Numbered from the stretch's first letter, positions 52,279 to 62,027 are shown. The stretch: 64,000 nucleotides of DNA from DATKNA01 sp963786765 (GCA_963786765.1 CAWBAJ010000025.1:451224-515223), one strand, 5' to 3'. A program made the numbers and translations. Notes: generated by a model from the letters alone, not told the origin.

Positions 52279-52775
52279 GCAACCCCTCCGGAGATCCGCC
52301 CCGGCGTCTCCTGCGCGCCACGCGAGCCGTCGGCTCCGCGGCGCTCACTGAAATCCCGCAGTGTGGTGGTGAACAGGGCCACGACACTGCTCTCGTCGAG
52401 ACCAGCGGCGTCGGCCTCGCTGATCCACGCGCGGAGCTTTCGGCGCAGCCCGGCGAGTTCTGGCAGCGTCGCCTGGATCACGGCGGCCTCGATGAACGTG
52501 CCCTGCCCCGGCCGCCCCGACGCGAGACCCTTGTGTTCGAGCTCGCGGTACGCCTTCAGGACGGTGTTCGGGTTGATCGCCAGGTCCGCGACCACGTCGC
52601 GGACCCTCGGCAACTGATCGCCCGGCTTGAGGTAGCCCAGCAGCAGCGCTTGCTCGACCTGACGGACCAGCTGCAGGTACGTCGGCACCCCGGACGCGGG
52701 GTCCAAGCGGAACGCGATCGGCGGTACAGGGCCGGACGCCACTCCCTCAGCATTGTCTGCTTTACCTACAACCAT
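52275..52775 (-). CDS. GntR-family (YtrA-like) regulator
   Basis: The protein is 166 aa from ATG 52775. It has a winged-helix GntR domain at about residues 24-95 (PTYLQLVRQVEQALLLGYLK, QLPRVRDVVADLAINPNTVL, YRELEHKGLASGRPGQGTF) and a short helical tail, the YtrA subfamily layout. A -10-like TATGGT six bases before the ATG suggests a leaderless transcript. The direct repeat ACAACCATA at the start codon is the likely autoregulatory operator. It overlaps the ATPase by four nucleotides, so the three genes form one operon, as in envelope-stress YtrABC systems. Confidence 0.9.
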   Translation of the reverse strand: MVVGKADNAEGVASGPVPPIAFRLDPASGVPTYLQLVRQVEQALLLGYLKPGDQLPRVRDVVADLAINPNTVLKAYRELEHKGLASGRPGQGTFIEAAVIQATLPELAGLRRKLRAWISEADAAGLDESSVVALFTTTLRDFSERRGADGSRGAQETPGRISGGVA

Positions 52776-52787
52776 AGGACAACCATA
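52768..52787. promoter_or_regulatory. Direct repeat at the GntR operon promoter
   Basis: ACAACCATA occurs at 52768-52776 and again at 52779-52787, covering the -10 element and start codon of the GntR gene. It is a candidate operator for the YtrA-like repressor. Confidence 0.5.
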
Positions 52788-52824
52788 CAGCTGCTGGGGA
52801 TGTCGTCAAGGAGTCCAGGCCTAT

Positions 52825-52860
52825 GCGTACCTGGACGGTTACGTAACCGAACGGGTACGC
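52825..52860. promoter_or_regulatory. Nested palindromes upstream of the ArsR gene
   Basis: GGTTACGTAACC (52837-52848) is a perfect palindrome. GCGTACC at 52825 and GGTACGC ending at 52860 form a second inverted repeat with exactly the same centre. The -10-like TACGCT at 52855-52860 overlaps it, 7 nt before the GTG at 52868. This is a strong candidate operator for the ArsR-type regulator encoded next. Confidence 0.6.
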
Positions 52861-52867
52861 TGCTCGT

Positions 52868-53194
52868 GTGGAAGCTGCTCTCCGGGCGCTGGCGGATCCT
52901 TCTCGGCGAACCATGGTCGACACGTTGTCGCGCGGCTCTGCCACCGTGAACGAACTCGCCGCGCTCCTGCCGATCGCCCGTCCGGGGGTGTCGCGCCACC
53001 TGCGGGTCCTGCGCGAGGCGGGGCTGGTCGACGTCCGGCAGGAGGCGCAACGGCGGGTCTACAGCTTGCGCCCCCAACCGCTCGCCGAGCTCGATGAATG
53101 GCTCGGCCGGTATCGGGCCCTGTGGGATCAGCGGCTGGACGCCCTGCACACCGAGGTGGCCCGAGGAAAACACGAACGAGGGAGAACCAGATGA
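52868..53194 (+). CDS. ArsR-family regulator
   Basis: The protein is 108 aa from GTG 52868, 7 nt after a -10-like element, so a leaderless transcript is likely. It is a compact winged helix: EAALRALADPSRRTMVDTLS, ATVNELAALLPIARPGVSRH, LRVLREAGLVDVRQEAQRRV, and YSLRPQPLAELDEWLGRYR. There is no Cys metal-site motif, so it is of the type that pairs with SRPBCC proteins. Its stop overlaps the SRPBCC ATG by four nucleotides. It probably represses its own operon at the nested palindrome. Confidence 0.9.
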   Translation: MEAALRALADPSRRTMVDTLSRGSATVNELAALLPIARPGVSRHLRVLREAGLVDVRQEAQRRVYSLRPQPLAELDEWLGRYRALWDQRLDALHTEVARGKHERGRTR

Positions 53195-53708
53195 CCAGCG
53201 ACGCACGTCCGTCTTCCCGGATCCTGGGCAGCCTGCGGTCGGAGGACGGCAAGGGCATCGTGCGCATGGAGGACCGCTTCGACACCGATATCGACGACCT
53301 GTGGTCGGCAATCACGGATCCGCGTCGCCTGGCCCACTGGTACGGCCAGGCGGAAGGTGACCTCCGCCCCGGCGGAGAATTCCGGATCCTGGTGCATGGG
53401 TCGGGTTGGGAAGGAACGGCGCGCGTAGAGACATGCGAGCCGCCGCGGCGATTGGCGTGACGACGAGAGAACTGCACGAGCAGTTCGACGTGTTCCTCGA
53501 AGCCACGCTGAGTGCCGACGGCGATCAGACCATTCTCGTCATAGAAGCGCGCGGCCTGCCGGTGGACAAGTTGCCCTTCTACGGGGCTGGGTGGCAGATC
53601 CACGTCGAAGATCTCGCTGCCCACGTCGCCGACCGCGAACGCGGCGCCGCCGAGATCCGCTGGGCGGAGCTCGTCCCTCCTTACCAGGAGCTGGCAGCGG
53701 AGATCTGA
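53191..53708 (+). pseudogene. SRPBCC (AHSA1-like) protein, one frameshift
   Basis: ATG 53191 overlaps the ArsR stop. The N-terminal half reads IVRMEDRFDTDIDDLWSAIT, DPRRLAHWYGQAEGDLRPGG and EGTARVETCEPPRRL. After a frame change near 53455 the second half reads TRELHEQFDVFLEATLSADG, GLPVDKLPFYGAGWQIHVED and ERGAAEIRWAELVPPYQELA. This is the START/SRPBCC helix-grip fold of AHSA1-like proteins, about 170 aa. These are small-molecule-binding or chaperone-regulating proteins and are often co-transcribed with an ArsR gene. Repair of one base restores a full protein. Confidence 0.8.
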
Positions 53709-53766
53709 CCTCCGGTCGGGATGGGTCTCCAGAGCCCTCGGTGAGCCGCGCGAGTGTGGACAGTCG

Positions 53767-55148
53767 TCAGGCCTGAGCAGGCACCTTCGGCAGGTCCTCG
53801 AGGGCGGCGGCGAACCGCTCGTCGCGTGACGTCCTCGTCGACCATCGCGGCCCGACAGGTAGGCGTCGTACGCCGCCAGGTCGAGGTGGCCGTGGCCGCA
53901 CAGGGCGGTCAGGATGACCTTCTCCTCGCCGGACTCCTTGCAGGCCAGCGCTTCCCGGATGCAGGCGGCCAGCGCGTGGGTCGGCTCCGGCGCCGGCACG
54001 ATGCCCTCGGTCCGGGCGAACTGCATCGCCGCCGCGAAGCACTCGGTCTGCGGCGACGCGCGAGCGCCTCGATCAGCCCGAGCTCGTAGACGTGGGAGAT
54101 CAGCGGCGACATGCCGTGGTAGCGCAGCCCGCCGGCGTGGATCGGGTCGGGCACGAAGTCGTGGCCGAGCGTGTGCATCTTCAGCAGCGGCGTCATGCCC
54201 GGCCGTGTCGCCGAAGTCGTAGGCGTACGTCGCCGCGCGTCAGCGACGGGCAGGCCGCCGGCTCGACGGCCCGGATCGACCGGGTTGATGCGCCCGGCCA
54301 GCTTCTCGCGCAGGAACGGGAACGCCAGGCCGCCGAAGTTCGACCCGCCGCCGGTGCAGCCGACGATGAGGTCGGGCGTCTCGCCGGCCTTCTCGAACTG
54401 CAGCAGCGCCTCCTCGCCGATGATCGTCTGGTGCAGCAGCACGTGGTTGAGCACGCTGCCCAGCGCGTAGCGGGTGTCTCGGCCTGGGCCGCGACCTCGA
54501 CCGCCTCGGAGATCGCGATGCCGAGCGAGCCGGGGTGGTCCGGGGTCTCGGCGAGGATCGCGCGGCCGGCCTGCGGTCAGCTCGGACGGCGAGCGGTGCA
54601 CCGTGGCGCCGAACGTCTCCATCATCAGCCGCCGGTAGGGCTTCTGGTCGTAGCGACGCGCCGACCTGCCACACCTCGCACTCGAGGCCGAAGAGCGAGC
54701 AGGCGAAGGCCAGCGCCGTGCCCCACTGGCCGGCGCCGGTCTCGGTCGTGAGCGTCGGACGCCGGCCTTGGCGTTGTAGTACGCCTGCGGCACGGCGGTG
54801 TTCGGCTTGTGCGAGCCGGCCGGGCGAGACGCCCTCGTACTTGTAGTAGATGTGCGCCGGCGTGCCGAGCGCCTTCTCCAGCCGGTGCGCCCGGTACAGC
54901 GGCGACGGCCGCCACAGCCGGTAGACGTCGAGCACCTCGTCGGGGATGTCGACGTAGCGCTCCGTCGTGACCTCTTGCAGGATCAGGTCCATCGGGAACA
55001 GCGGCGCGAGGTCGTCGGGCCCGACCGGCTGCAGCGTGCCCGGGTGCAGCGGCGGCGGCGGCGGCGACGGCAGGTCGGGGACGAGGTTGTACCAACGGGT
55101 CGGCATCTCCGACTCGTCGAGCATGATCTTGGTGGGCACCTCGGGCAC
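53767..55148 (-). pseudogene. TrpB2-type tryptophan synthase beta-like protein, heavily frameshifted
   Basis: GTG 55148 with GGAGGAG upstream starts PEVPTKIMLDESEMPTRWYN, then DLILQEVTTERYVDIPDEVL and RPSPLYRAHRLEKALGTPAH, the PLP-dependent TrpB2 N-terminus. Other frames give AVPQAYYNAKAGV, TETGAGQWGTALAFACSLFG, VGCTGGGSNFGGLAFPFLRE and PLISHVYELGLIEALA. The whole length, about 460 aa, matches TrpB2, which condenses serine with indole. At least eight one-base breaks occur, the densest in the window. Since every segment is conserved, poor consensus quality is more likely than decay. The stop is TGA at 53767. Confidence 0.75.
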
Positions 55149-55297
55149 GACGATCTCCTCCAGGCAGGGACGGCGCCGGGCCGGGCGCCGGAGCCGCAGG
55201 ATGACACCCGCGCGGTGCACCTGTCACCAGGAGTCCTTTACCAGGATCGAGTATCGGTCGACCGACGACGCCGGCGGCGCGGTGACGCTCGGGTCGC

Positions 55298-56527
55298 TCA
55301 GCCCGCTGCCGACCGGATGGCGACCTCGGGCGCGCTGTCCCGGGCCCTCATCCGTGGGGAGGATCCGACGACAAAGAGCACGGTGGCGAGAACCGCGAGC
55401 CCGCCGCACAGGGCCAGGGCGCCCGTGTACCCGACGGCCCGAACGGCCGCACCGGCGAGGATGCCGGCGACGAGCGATCCGGCTGTGCTGGTGTTCGAGA
55501 ACAGTGTTGTGGCGCGGCCGGTCTCGGGGGCCAGCGCCTCCTGGAAGAGCCGGATGCCGGCGGCGACGACGATGGCGATACCGACGCCCCGCGCGACCTG
55601 CCCGGCGAGCAGCAGCGGCATCCCGCGGGCGACGACGGTCACCCCGAAGTAGACGACGAACGCCACCATCCCGGCGATGATGAGCGCCCGCTGGCCGACC
55701 CGCGGCGGCAGTGCTGCGAGGGCGAGTGCCGCGACGACCTCGACCGCGGCGCAAACGCTGAACAGCACGCCCACCGAGGAGTCGGGTTGGTGCAGTGCCC
55801 GGCTGACGAAGAGCGGCAGTGCCACGGACCCGGCGTACATCGCGGTGAAGAAGGCGGCGACCGCGGCGACCAGCAGGGCCAGGGGGAGGCGGCCCATGGG
55901 TGCGGACGGCGCCTCCTGCGTGGACGGCGGTTCGTCGCGGTCCGCGTTCGCCGCGGGGGTGCTCGGCCGTGGCACGGTCAGCGTCAGGGCCGCCGTGAGG
56001 AGCAGGGTCGTGGCCGCCGCGAGGAGCAGCGCCGGATACCCCGACCTGGCCAGCACGGCCGCGCCGAGCAGGGGCCCGATCGCCCACGCGAGCGACCACT
56101 GGGATCGCAGCAGCGGAACGGAACGGCGCCCAGCGGCGCCATCACCCAGCACGACGTGGGCGAGGGAGAAGAGCTGCGGGAACGCTGCGCTGAGCGGCCC
56201 CATCAGCATCAGGGCCACGACGACCAGGACGACGAACGAGCGGCTGACCGCCATCACGCACAGGCCGAGCGCCCCGACTACGGCGACGAGCGCTGCGTAG
56301 CGCCGCGTGGGACGTCGATCGAAACGGCGGCCGAGGAGCGGGCTCACGAGGATCCCGCCGACTGCTGGTGCGGACGCGAACACGCCGACCTGAACGGGAC
56401 CCAGGCCGACCTCGTCGGCGGCGAACAGCACGGCGTAGGAACCGACCATCGAGTCTGCGATCCCGAGAAGGAGAACGGCCCCCGCCAGCGAGGCGAAGGC
56501 CGGGGACGATCGTGGCGCGCGGGTCAC
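55298..56527 (-). CDS. MFS transporter (sugar-efflux/drug-export-like)
   Basis: The protein is 409 aa. Twelve hydrophobic helices are visible, with the MFS cytoplasmic loop motif around LGRRFDRRPTRRYAALVAVV between helices 2 and 3, and a long central loop (PSTPAANADRDEPPSTQEAP). The first helix is SLAGAVLLLGIADSMVGSYA and the sequence SQWSLAWAIGPLLGAAVLA is characteristic of SetA-like efflux proteins. It would export sugars or drugs by proton antiport. Start is GTG 56527. Intact gene among frameshifted neighbours. Confidence 0.88.
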   Translation of the reverse strand: MTRAPRSSPAFASLAGAVLLLGIADSMVGSYAVLFAADEVGLGPVQVGVFASAPAVGGILVSPLLGRRFDRRPTRRYAALVAVVGALGLCVMAVSRSFVVLVVVALMLMGPLSAAFPQLFSLAHVVLGDGAAGRRSVPLLRSQWSLAWAIGPLLGAAVLARSGYPALLLAAATTLLLTAALTLTVPRPSTPAANADRDEPPSTQEAPSAPMGRLPLALLVAAVAAFFTAMYAGSVALPLFVSRALHQPDSSVGVLFSVCAAVEVVAALALAALPPRVGQRALIIAGMVAFVVYFGVTVVARGMPLLLAGQVARGVGIAIVVAAGIRLFQEALAPETGRATTLFSNTSTAGSLVAGILAGAAVRAVGYTGALALCGGLAVLATVLFVVGSSPRMRARDSAPEVAIRSAAG

Positions 56528-56930
56528 CGTCCCAGGCTGGCACCAGCGCCGGTCACTGCACGCGCATTTATGGGCGTGCGGTCACGTGCAGGCGCCGACG
56601 CCCCACCTGCACCGTGTGCAGTCGTCGTGCTGAGGCCGGCGTTGGAGGATGCCGAAACGTTCGGCGAGGGTGGCGGCCTGGACCCGCCCCGGGACATCGG
56701 CCTCCCATCCGCGGTCAAGGCGATTTCGAACTGCGCGATCAACGTGGACGCCGCGGGCACGGCCTCGTTCGCGCCGCGACCAACGTGCCTCTTCGTCGCC
56801 CTAAGGAGACCACTCCGAAATCTAAGGCGGCGAAGGCGAAGAACAGGGCGTTCATGCCCATGTGCCCCTCCCCGGGCGGGGCCAGAGTCGATGCAACCGA
56901 ACACCGCGACTCTTTCAGGAGAAGATCCAC
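56528..56930. other. 403-bp spacer without a supported gene
   Basis: Short frames occur on both strands but none has both a ribosome site and recognisable protein features. The right end contains the ribosome site AGGAG of the small secreted protein. Confidence 0.4.
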
Positions 56931-57229
56931 ATGTCACACCACATCGTGTCCCGCACCTTCGCCGCCACCGCCGCAGCCGGGATCGTGTCCCTGGCGCTGG
57001 CCCTTCCGGCAAGCGCGATGCCACTCCCCGATCCCGGCCCGGAGTCCGCGCCGAACACCGCCGCGGCTTATCTACCGCCGGATTCCCAAGGTGGCTTCCC
57101 GATCATCCCGGTCGGGGTCAGCCTCCTGGCCGGCGTCGGAATCGGTGCGGCCGCCGTCACCGCGCGAACTGCCCGACGACAGGCGCACGAGCCCGCATCG
57201 CCTGACGTTCACGGCCGCAGGAGTGTGAA
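56931..57229 (+). CDS. Small secreted, membrane-anchored protein
   Basis: ATG 56931 has AGGAG upstream. The signal peptide (FAATAAAGIVSLALALPASA-MPLPDPGP) is followed by a short proline-rich extracellular part and a membrane helix (IPVGVSLLAGVGIGAAAVTA) with a basic cytoplasmic end RTARRQAHEP. The open frame runs on to 57878 only because it reads through antisense and DsbA-frame sequence. A natural end soon after the RRQ tail is likely, so the 3' boundary given here is uncertain. No family recognised; such tiny secreted single-pass proteins are frequent in actinobacteria. Confidence 0.5.
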
Positions 57230-57615
57230 ATGGTGTCGCGCCGCCGACTCCATCAACTCGTGCCCGGAGGTCGCCAAGCGCCGGTCAGCAGATTTTGCTC
57301 GTCTCGCACGTGTGACCTCCGGGAGCCGGACCGGTGGTTCGGCGTCCATCTGTGCGACCCCCAACGCGCATCGACCGGTTTCTCTCTCCACCCCAGCCCG
57401 TCGACATGAGCATGATCGGCGGCGAAGCGAACGTCCACCTCGGGGCCCCTCGACAATGGCCGAGCGAGACTGGCTGGAACGCGGGTCCGCGGGCCCGCAG
57501 GAGCCGGAGGGAGACGGCCGTCCTGGTCGGCCCGTCGAGGAGGCTCGTCCCTGGCGCACCTGCGGATCCATCGGCGGCCGGGAATGGCCCCGGGTGAGCG
57601 GCGGTTGCTGCCCTC

Positions 57616-58341
57616 GTGCACGTGGAGATCTGGTCCGACGTCGTCTGCCCGTGGTGCTACATCGGCAAGCGCCGCTTCGAGCGCGCACTCGCCGCGTTCC
57701 CGCACCGGGACGACGTCGAGGTGGAGTGGCGCGCGTTCGAGCTCGACCCGGGCGCGCCGGATTTCGTGCCCGGCCGGCCACCGGTCGAGAACGTCGACCG
57801 GCTCGCCCAGAAGTACGGCGTCAGCCGCGCGAGGGCGCTCGAGATGACGCGGCACATGACCGGGGTCGCCGCGGGTGAGGGCCTCGAATACGACCTCGAG
57901 CACGCGGTCGCGGGTAACACCCGCACGCGCACCGCCTGCTGCACGCCGCTCTGCAGGAGGGCGGGCCGGCCCTGCAGGGCGCGGTGAAGGAGCGGTTCCT
58001 GCGGGGGTACTTCACCGAGCGGGTGGATGTCGCCGACCCCGAGGCCCTCGCCGCGGCTCGCTGCCGAGGCCGGGCTGCCCGAGAGCGAAGCGGGCCGCGT
58101 GGCGCACGGCGACGCCTACGCCGACGACGTGGACGCCGACATCGCCCAGGCGCACGCCTACGGCGCCAACGGCGTCCCGTTCTTCGTGGTCGACCGCCGC
58201 TACGGCATCGCCGGAGCCCAGCCGCTCGAGGTCTTCGCGCAGGCGCTCGCGCAGGCATGGGCCGACCGGACGCCGCTCACGATCACGGCGGCGTCCGATG
58301 ACCAAGACACGACCTGCGGCCCCGACGGCTGCGCGATCTGA
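57616..58341 (+). pseudogene. DsbA/FrnE-family thiol oxidoreductase, frameshifted
   Basis: GTG 57616 starts HVEIWSDVVCPWCYIGKRRF, with the CPWC active site of FrnE-type DsbA proteins. The helical insert follows (VDRLAQKYGVSRARALEMTR). After breaks near 57925 and 58050 the protein continues AALQEGGPALQGAVKERFLR, RLAAEAGLPESEAGRVAHGD and HAYGANGVPFFVVDRRYGIA with the cis-Pro loop VPFF, ending DDQDTTCGPDGCAI. Length is about 241 aa if repaired. It would form or isomerise disulfides, or act in polyketide processing like FrnE; no signal peptide, so cytoplasmic. Confidence 0.82.
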
Positions 58342-58373
58342 GCTTCCCGGACTCGTTGCTCAGCGCGGCTCGG

Positions 58374-59456
58374 TCACCAGCTGATTCCGGCCGCGACCGG
58401 CAGGTGGTCGCTGCTGGTGGCCGGCAGCACCCATGAGCTCGCCGGCTCCACGCCCCTGACCAGGATCTGGTCGATCCGCACCACCGGGAACGTCGCCGGC
58501 CAGCTGAAGCCGAAGCCGTTCCCGGCCGTGTCCTGGGCGGACCGCAGCTGCGAGGTGATGCCGGCGAAGGCGCGGTCGTCCATGGTGCCGTTCAGGTCGC
58601 CGAGCAGCACGACCCGCTCGATCCGCTCGGCGGCGATGGCCTTGCCGAGCGCCTCGGCGCCTCTGTCCCGCTGGGCCGTCTCGAAGCCCGCCCTGGGATT
58701 CACCCGTACGGATCCCAGGTGGGCCACGTACACCGCCAGCGGACCCTGCTCCGTGGTCACCGTGGTGCGCAGCGCGCGGGTCGAGGACATCTTGACGTCG
58801 ACCGGAATGGTGTCCGCCAGTGGCCCGTAGTCCATCTCGATGTCGACCGGTCTGGTGTCCGACAGCGGCATGCGTGCTCCACAGCCCGATCGTGCCCTGC
58901 ACCGTGTGGTACGGATACGCCGTTCGCCAGCGCCTTCTCGTAGGTGCCTCGGGCCTGCGTCGGTCAGCTCCACCAGGGCCAGCACGTCGGCGCCGCGAGG
59001 CGGCCAGGTCGCGGGCGGTGCCGGCTCGGGTCGGGGTTGCCGGCGCCGACGTTGTGGCTCGGCGACGGTCAGGTCGCTGCCCGGGTGGGACTTGTCGCTG
59101 AGCAGCCCGCCGAAGAGGTTCAGCCACACCATGACCGGCAGCAGCAGCGCGGCCACCGCGGAGGCGGAGCGGCGCCACAGCGCCGCGACCAGCAGCACCG
59201 GGATGAACAGGCCGAACCACGGCAGGAAGGTCTCCACCAGGCTGCCGACGTTCCCGATCCGGTTCGGGATCCTCGCGTGCAGCAGCAGGAGCCAGGCCCA
59301 GCAGCAGCGCCAGCCCCGCGACGACCAGGCCGCGCTGCCAGGGTTCCGGCCGGAAGCCGGTGCGCAGCGCGCGGCAGGGACGCCGGCCAGCGTCGGCACC
59401 CGGCAGCCGGTCACTGCCCGTGCGGTCCGGCCTCGTCTGCCTGAGTGTCCGGTCAC
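58374..59456 (-). pseudogene. VanJ-like membrane endonuclease/exonuclease/phosphatase-fold protein, frameshifted
   Basis: GTG 59456 overlaps the VanY-like stop by four nucleotides. After an N-terminal region, three membrane helices are seen (GLVVAGLALLLGLA in one frame, VETFLPWFGLFIPVLLVAAL, SASAVAALLLPVMVWLNLFG). The EEP catalytic fold follows: ADVLALVELTD, MDYGPLADTIPVDVKM, YVAHLGSVRVNPR, VVLLGDLNGTMDD (GDxN) and SSDHLPVAAGISW (SDH). Several one-base breaks lie near 59320-59350, 59280 and 58880-59060. The layout equals VanJ of Streptomyces, a membrane EEP protein linked to teicoplanin-class resistance. The outward-facing phosphatase probably acts on undecaprenyl-type lipid phosphates; this is family inference. 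Confidence 0.72.
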
Positions 59457-60063
59457 CGCTGCATCCTCGGGTCCTGCGTGGGGTCGGCGTACATCGGCGG
59501 GCAGCCGTGCACGACGGCCCGCGGGCGCAGCTCGTAGTGCCAGGGTTCGTTGCGGTAGATCTGGCACAGCCCGTACTCGGCACCCTGTTCGGACAGCCAC
59601 GCCGTCGCATCGGAGTGCCCGATGTCGACCGCGTCGCCCGACACGTGAGGTGACGGTCGCGGCGGTGGCGACCCAGCGGGCGGCCGCGGTCTGCGGAGCC
59701 GTACGTGGAGACCGCCTCGCGAAGCAGCTGATTCTGGTACGCCGGGGAACGCCAGCCGCTGTTGACGTAGAACGTGATGCCTGTCGTCGGCGGCGTCCGT
59801 CGCGGCTCGGCGCAGGGCCCTGAGCAGATCTGGATCGAGGTTGGCCACCGCCGGGATCGCGTCATCGAAGACCGTCACGCCGTCGGGGACGACACCGTCG
59901 GCCTCGCCGACAGCGGCAGGTGCTGCGGGCTGGGATGCGGGTCGGCGAGGGGCCGACGGAAGACCTCAAGGGCGGTGCGGCGGAGGAGGGCTCCGAGGCG
60001 GATGCGGACACGGCGGACGAGGACTCTGCGGCCGGTGGCCGAGGCCGCGGTGATCACTGCCAT
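59453..60063 (-). pseudogene. VanY-like D,D-carboxypeptidase, frameshifted
   Basis: From ATG 60063 an N-terminal basic-hydrophobic segment leads, after one frame change near 59900, to TVFDDAIPAVANLDPDLLRA, FYVNSGWRSPAYQNQLLREA and SPHVSGDAVDIGHSDATAWL. The end is AEYGLCQIYRNEPWHYELRP. The Zn-ligand motifs of the M15B/VanY family are all there: SPHVSGDAVDI and EPWHYE. These enzymes remove the terminal D-Ala (or D-Lac) from peptidoglycan precursors and, with VanR/VanS, form part of glycopeptide resistance; alone they may only remodel wall. Frameshifts near 59650-59720 and 59800 as well. It is divergent from the VanR-like gene. Confidence 0.75.
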
Positions 60064-60169
60064 GACGACGACCAGAGCCGACGAGGAGGAGTCTAGCGGA
60101 TCCGGTGGGCGTTGTCCGTGCTGATGACGGTGTTCGAGTCATGCCGCCAGTCAAGGCAGCGTGGTGTTG

Positions 60170-60212
60170 CCGGCGCGTATGCGGTTTTCGATACGCCGAC
60201 GATATGCGCCGG
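60170..60212. promoter_or_regulatory. Nested inverted repeats in the van-like divergent promoter
   Basis: CCGGCGCGTAT at 60170-60180 and ATATGCGCCGG at 60202-60212 form 11-bp arms with one mismatch. Inside them lies GCGTAT...ATACGC (60175-60196). The repeat sits 18 bp before the VanR-like start and 107 bp before the VanY-like start, a good place for response-regulator binding. Confidence 0.5.
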
Positions 60213-60229
60213 CTCGTAGCATCGAGAGC

Positions 60230-60907
60230 ATGCGTGTGTTGGTCGTCGAGGACGAGCCCTATCATGGCGGAAGCCATCCGCGATGGGCTACGCCTGGAGG
60301 CGATCGCGGCCGACATCGCCGGGGACGGCGACACCGCTCTGGAGCTGCTGAGCATCAACGCCTACGACATCGCCGTTCTCGACCGCGACATCCCGGGGCC
60401 GTCCGGTGACGAGATCGCCGAGCGCATCGTCGCCTCCGGCAGCGGCATGCCGATCCTCATGCTCACCGCCGCCGACCGGCTCGACGACAAGGCCTCCGGG
60501 TTCGAGCTCGGCGCCGACGACTACCTCACCAAGCCGTTCGAACTCCGGGAACTCGTGCTCCGGCTCAGGGCGCTCGACCGCAGGCGCGCGCACAACAGGC
60601 CGCCCGTTCGGGAGATCGCAGGTCTGCGGCTGGATCCGTTCCGCCGCGAGGTCTACCGCGACGGCCGCTACGTCGCGCTCACCCGCAAGCAGTTCGCGGT
60701 GCTCGAAGTCCTCGTGACGGCCGAAGGCGGAGTCGTCAGCGCCGAAGAGCTCTGCAACGGGCGTGGGACGAGAACGCCGACCCGTTCACCAACGCCGTGC
60801 GCATCACGGTCTCGGCACTGCGCAAGCGGCTCGGCGAACCCTGGCTCATCGCCACCGTGGCCGGCGTCGGGTACCGCATCATCACGCCGGCCGGACACCG
60901 GACGTGA
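60230..60907 (+). pseudogene. VanR-like OmpR-family response regulator, two frameshifts
   Basis: ATG 60230 starts MRVLVVEDEPY; after one extra base near 60263 it continues MAEAIRDGLRLEAIAADIAG, with the phospho-Asp in IAVLDRDIPGPSG and the Lys of the switch in DDYLTKPFELRELVLRLRAL. The DNA-binding OmpR wing starts DPFRREVYRDGRYVALTRKQ. After a missing base near 60755 it ends DPFTNAVRITVSALRKRLGE and TVAGVGYRI. The sequence is close to the VanR-like regulators adjoining VanY genes in actinobacteria. It pairs with the downstream kinase, whose start overlaps its stop. Confidence 0.82.
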
Positions 60908-62027
60908 GGCAGGGAATCATGGATAGAGCGCCGCGGCTTGAGTGTTCGCCTCAAGCTCACCCTAGCTACGCCGGATTCCTCCTGCTCGCAGGCGCCTCGC
61001 TACTCGCCCTGTGGGCGATACTCCTGCAGTACTTCCCCCACAACGCTCTCGTCAGCTACACGAGTCCGGCATCGGCGGTGCGTTCGCTCCAGGTCGTTCC
61101 CCCATCCAGCGCGACTTCGGCGAGCTGGCCGTCGCGGTGCTGGCGTTCCTGCTGGTGTTCGGTCTCGCGGGAGGCTGGATCCTTGCCGGCCGGATGCTCG
61201 CTCCCCTGACGCGCATCACCGATGCCACACGGCGGCCGACGACCGGCTCGCTCTCGCACCGAATCCACATGGAAGGCCGCAGCGACGAGTTCCGCGAACT
61301 CGCCGACACCTTCGACACCATGCTCGCGCGACTCGAAGCACAGGTCGCCGAGCAGCAGAGATTCGCAGCCAACGCCTCTCACGAGCTCCGCACCCCGCTG
61401 GCGATCACGCAGACACTCCTCGAGGTGGCCCGCAACGACCCGGACCACGACATCGGCGAACTCGTCGACCGCCTCAAGGCCGTCAACACCCGGGCGATCG
61501 ACCTCACTGGAGCGCTGCTCCTGCTCAGCCGCGCCGACCAGCGGTCCTTCGCCCGAGAACACGTCGACCTGTCCCTCATAGCCGAAGAAGCCGCCGAAAC
61601 GCTGCTCCCCCTCGCCGAGAAGCGCGGCGTCACCATCGAGACCTCCGGCGAAATGGCCCCCACCATCGGCTCGCACGCGCTCCTGCTGCAGCTGGGTACG
61701 AACCTCGTGCACAACGCGACCGTCCACAATCTGCCAGCAGGGGCAGCGTGTGGGTCACGACCAGCGCCCACCGCCGACAGTGTCGTGCTGAGTGTCGAGA
61801 ACACCGGCGACAAGCTCACGGCAGAGTCGGTTGCCACACTCGTCGAGCCCTTTCTTCGCGGCGCTAGACGCGTCCGCACCGACCATGCCGGGGGTCGGCC
61901 TCGGCCTGGCGATCGTCAAGAGCATCACGCCAGGCGCACGAACGGAACACCTCACCCTCACCCCCCGCGACGCCGGCGGCTACGCGTCACGGTGCGACTA
62001 CCCGCTGAGGGCGCGGGACGTGACCTG
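60904..62027 (+). pseudogene. VanS-like sensor histidine kinase, frameshifted
   Basis: GTG 60904 overlaps the regulator stop (GTGA). Two membrane helices bracket a short extracytoplasmic loop (FLLLAGASLLALWAILLQYF and ELAVAVLAFLLVFGLAGGWI). The HAMP region follows (MLAPLTRITDATRR), then HisKA with the phospho-His in FAANASHELRTPLAITQTLL and HATPase boxes (GTNLVHNATVHN, LSVENTGDKLTAES, GVGLGLAIVKSI). One-base breaks occur near 60940-60960, 61085, 61740 and 61865. The kinase of this two-component pair senses envelope damage or a glycopeptide, by analogy to VanS. The C-terminal end is uncertain because no stop follows in the frame. Confidence 0.78.
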
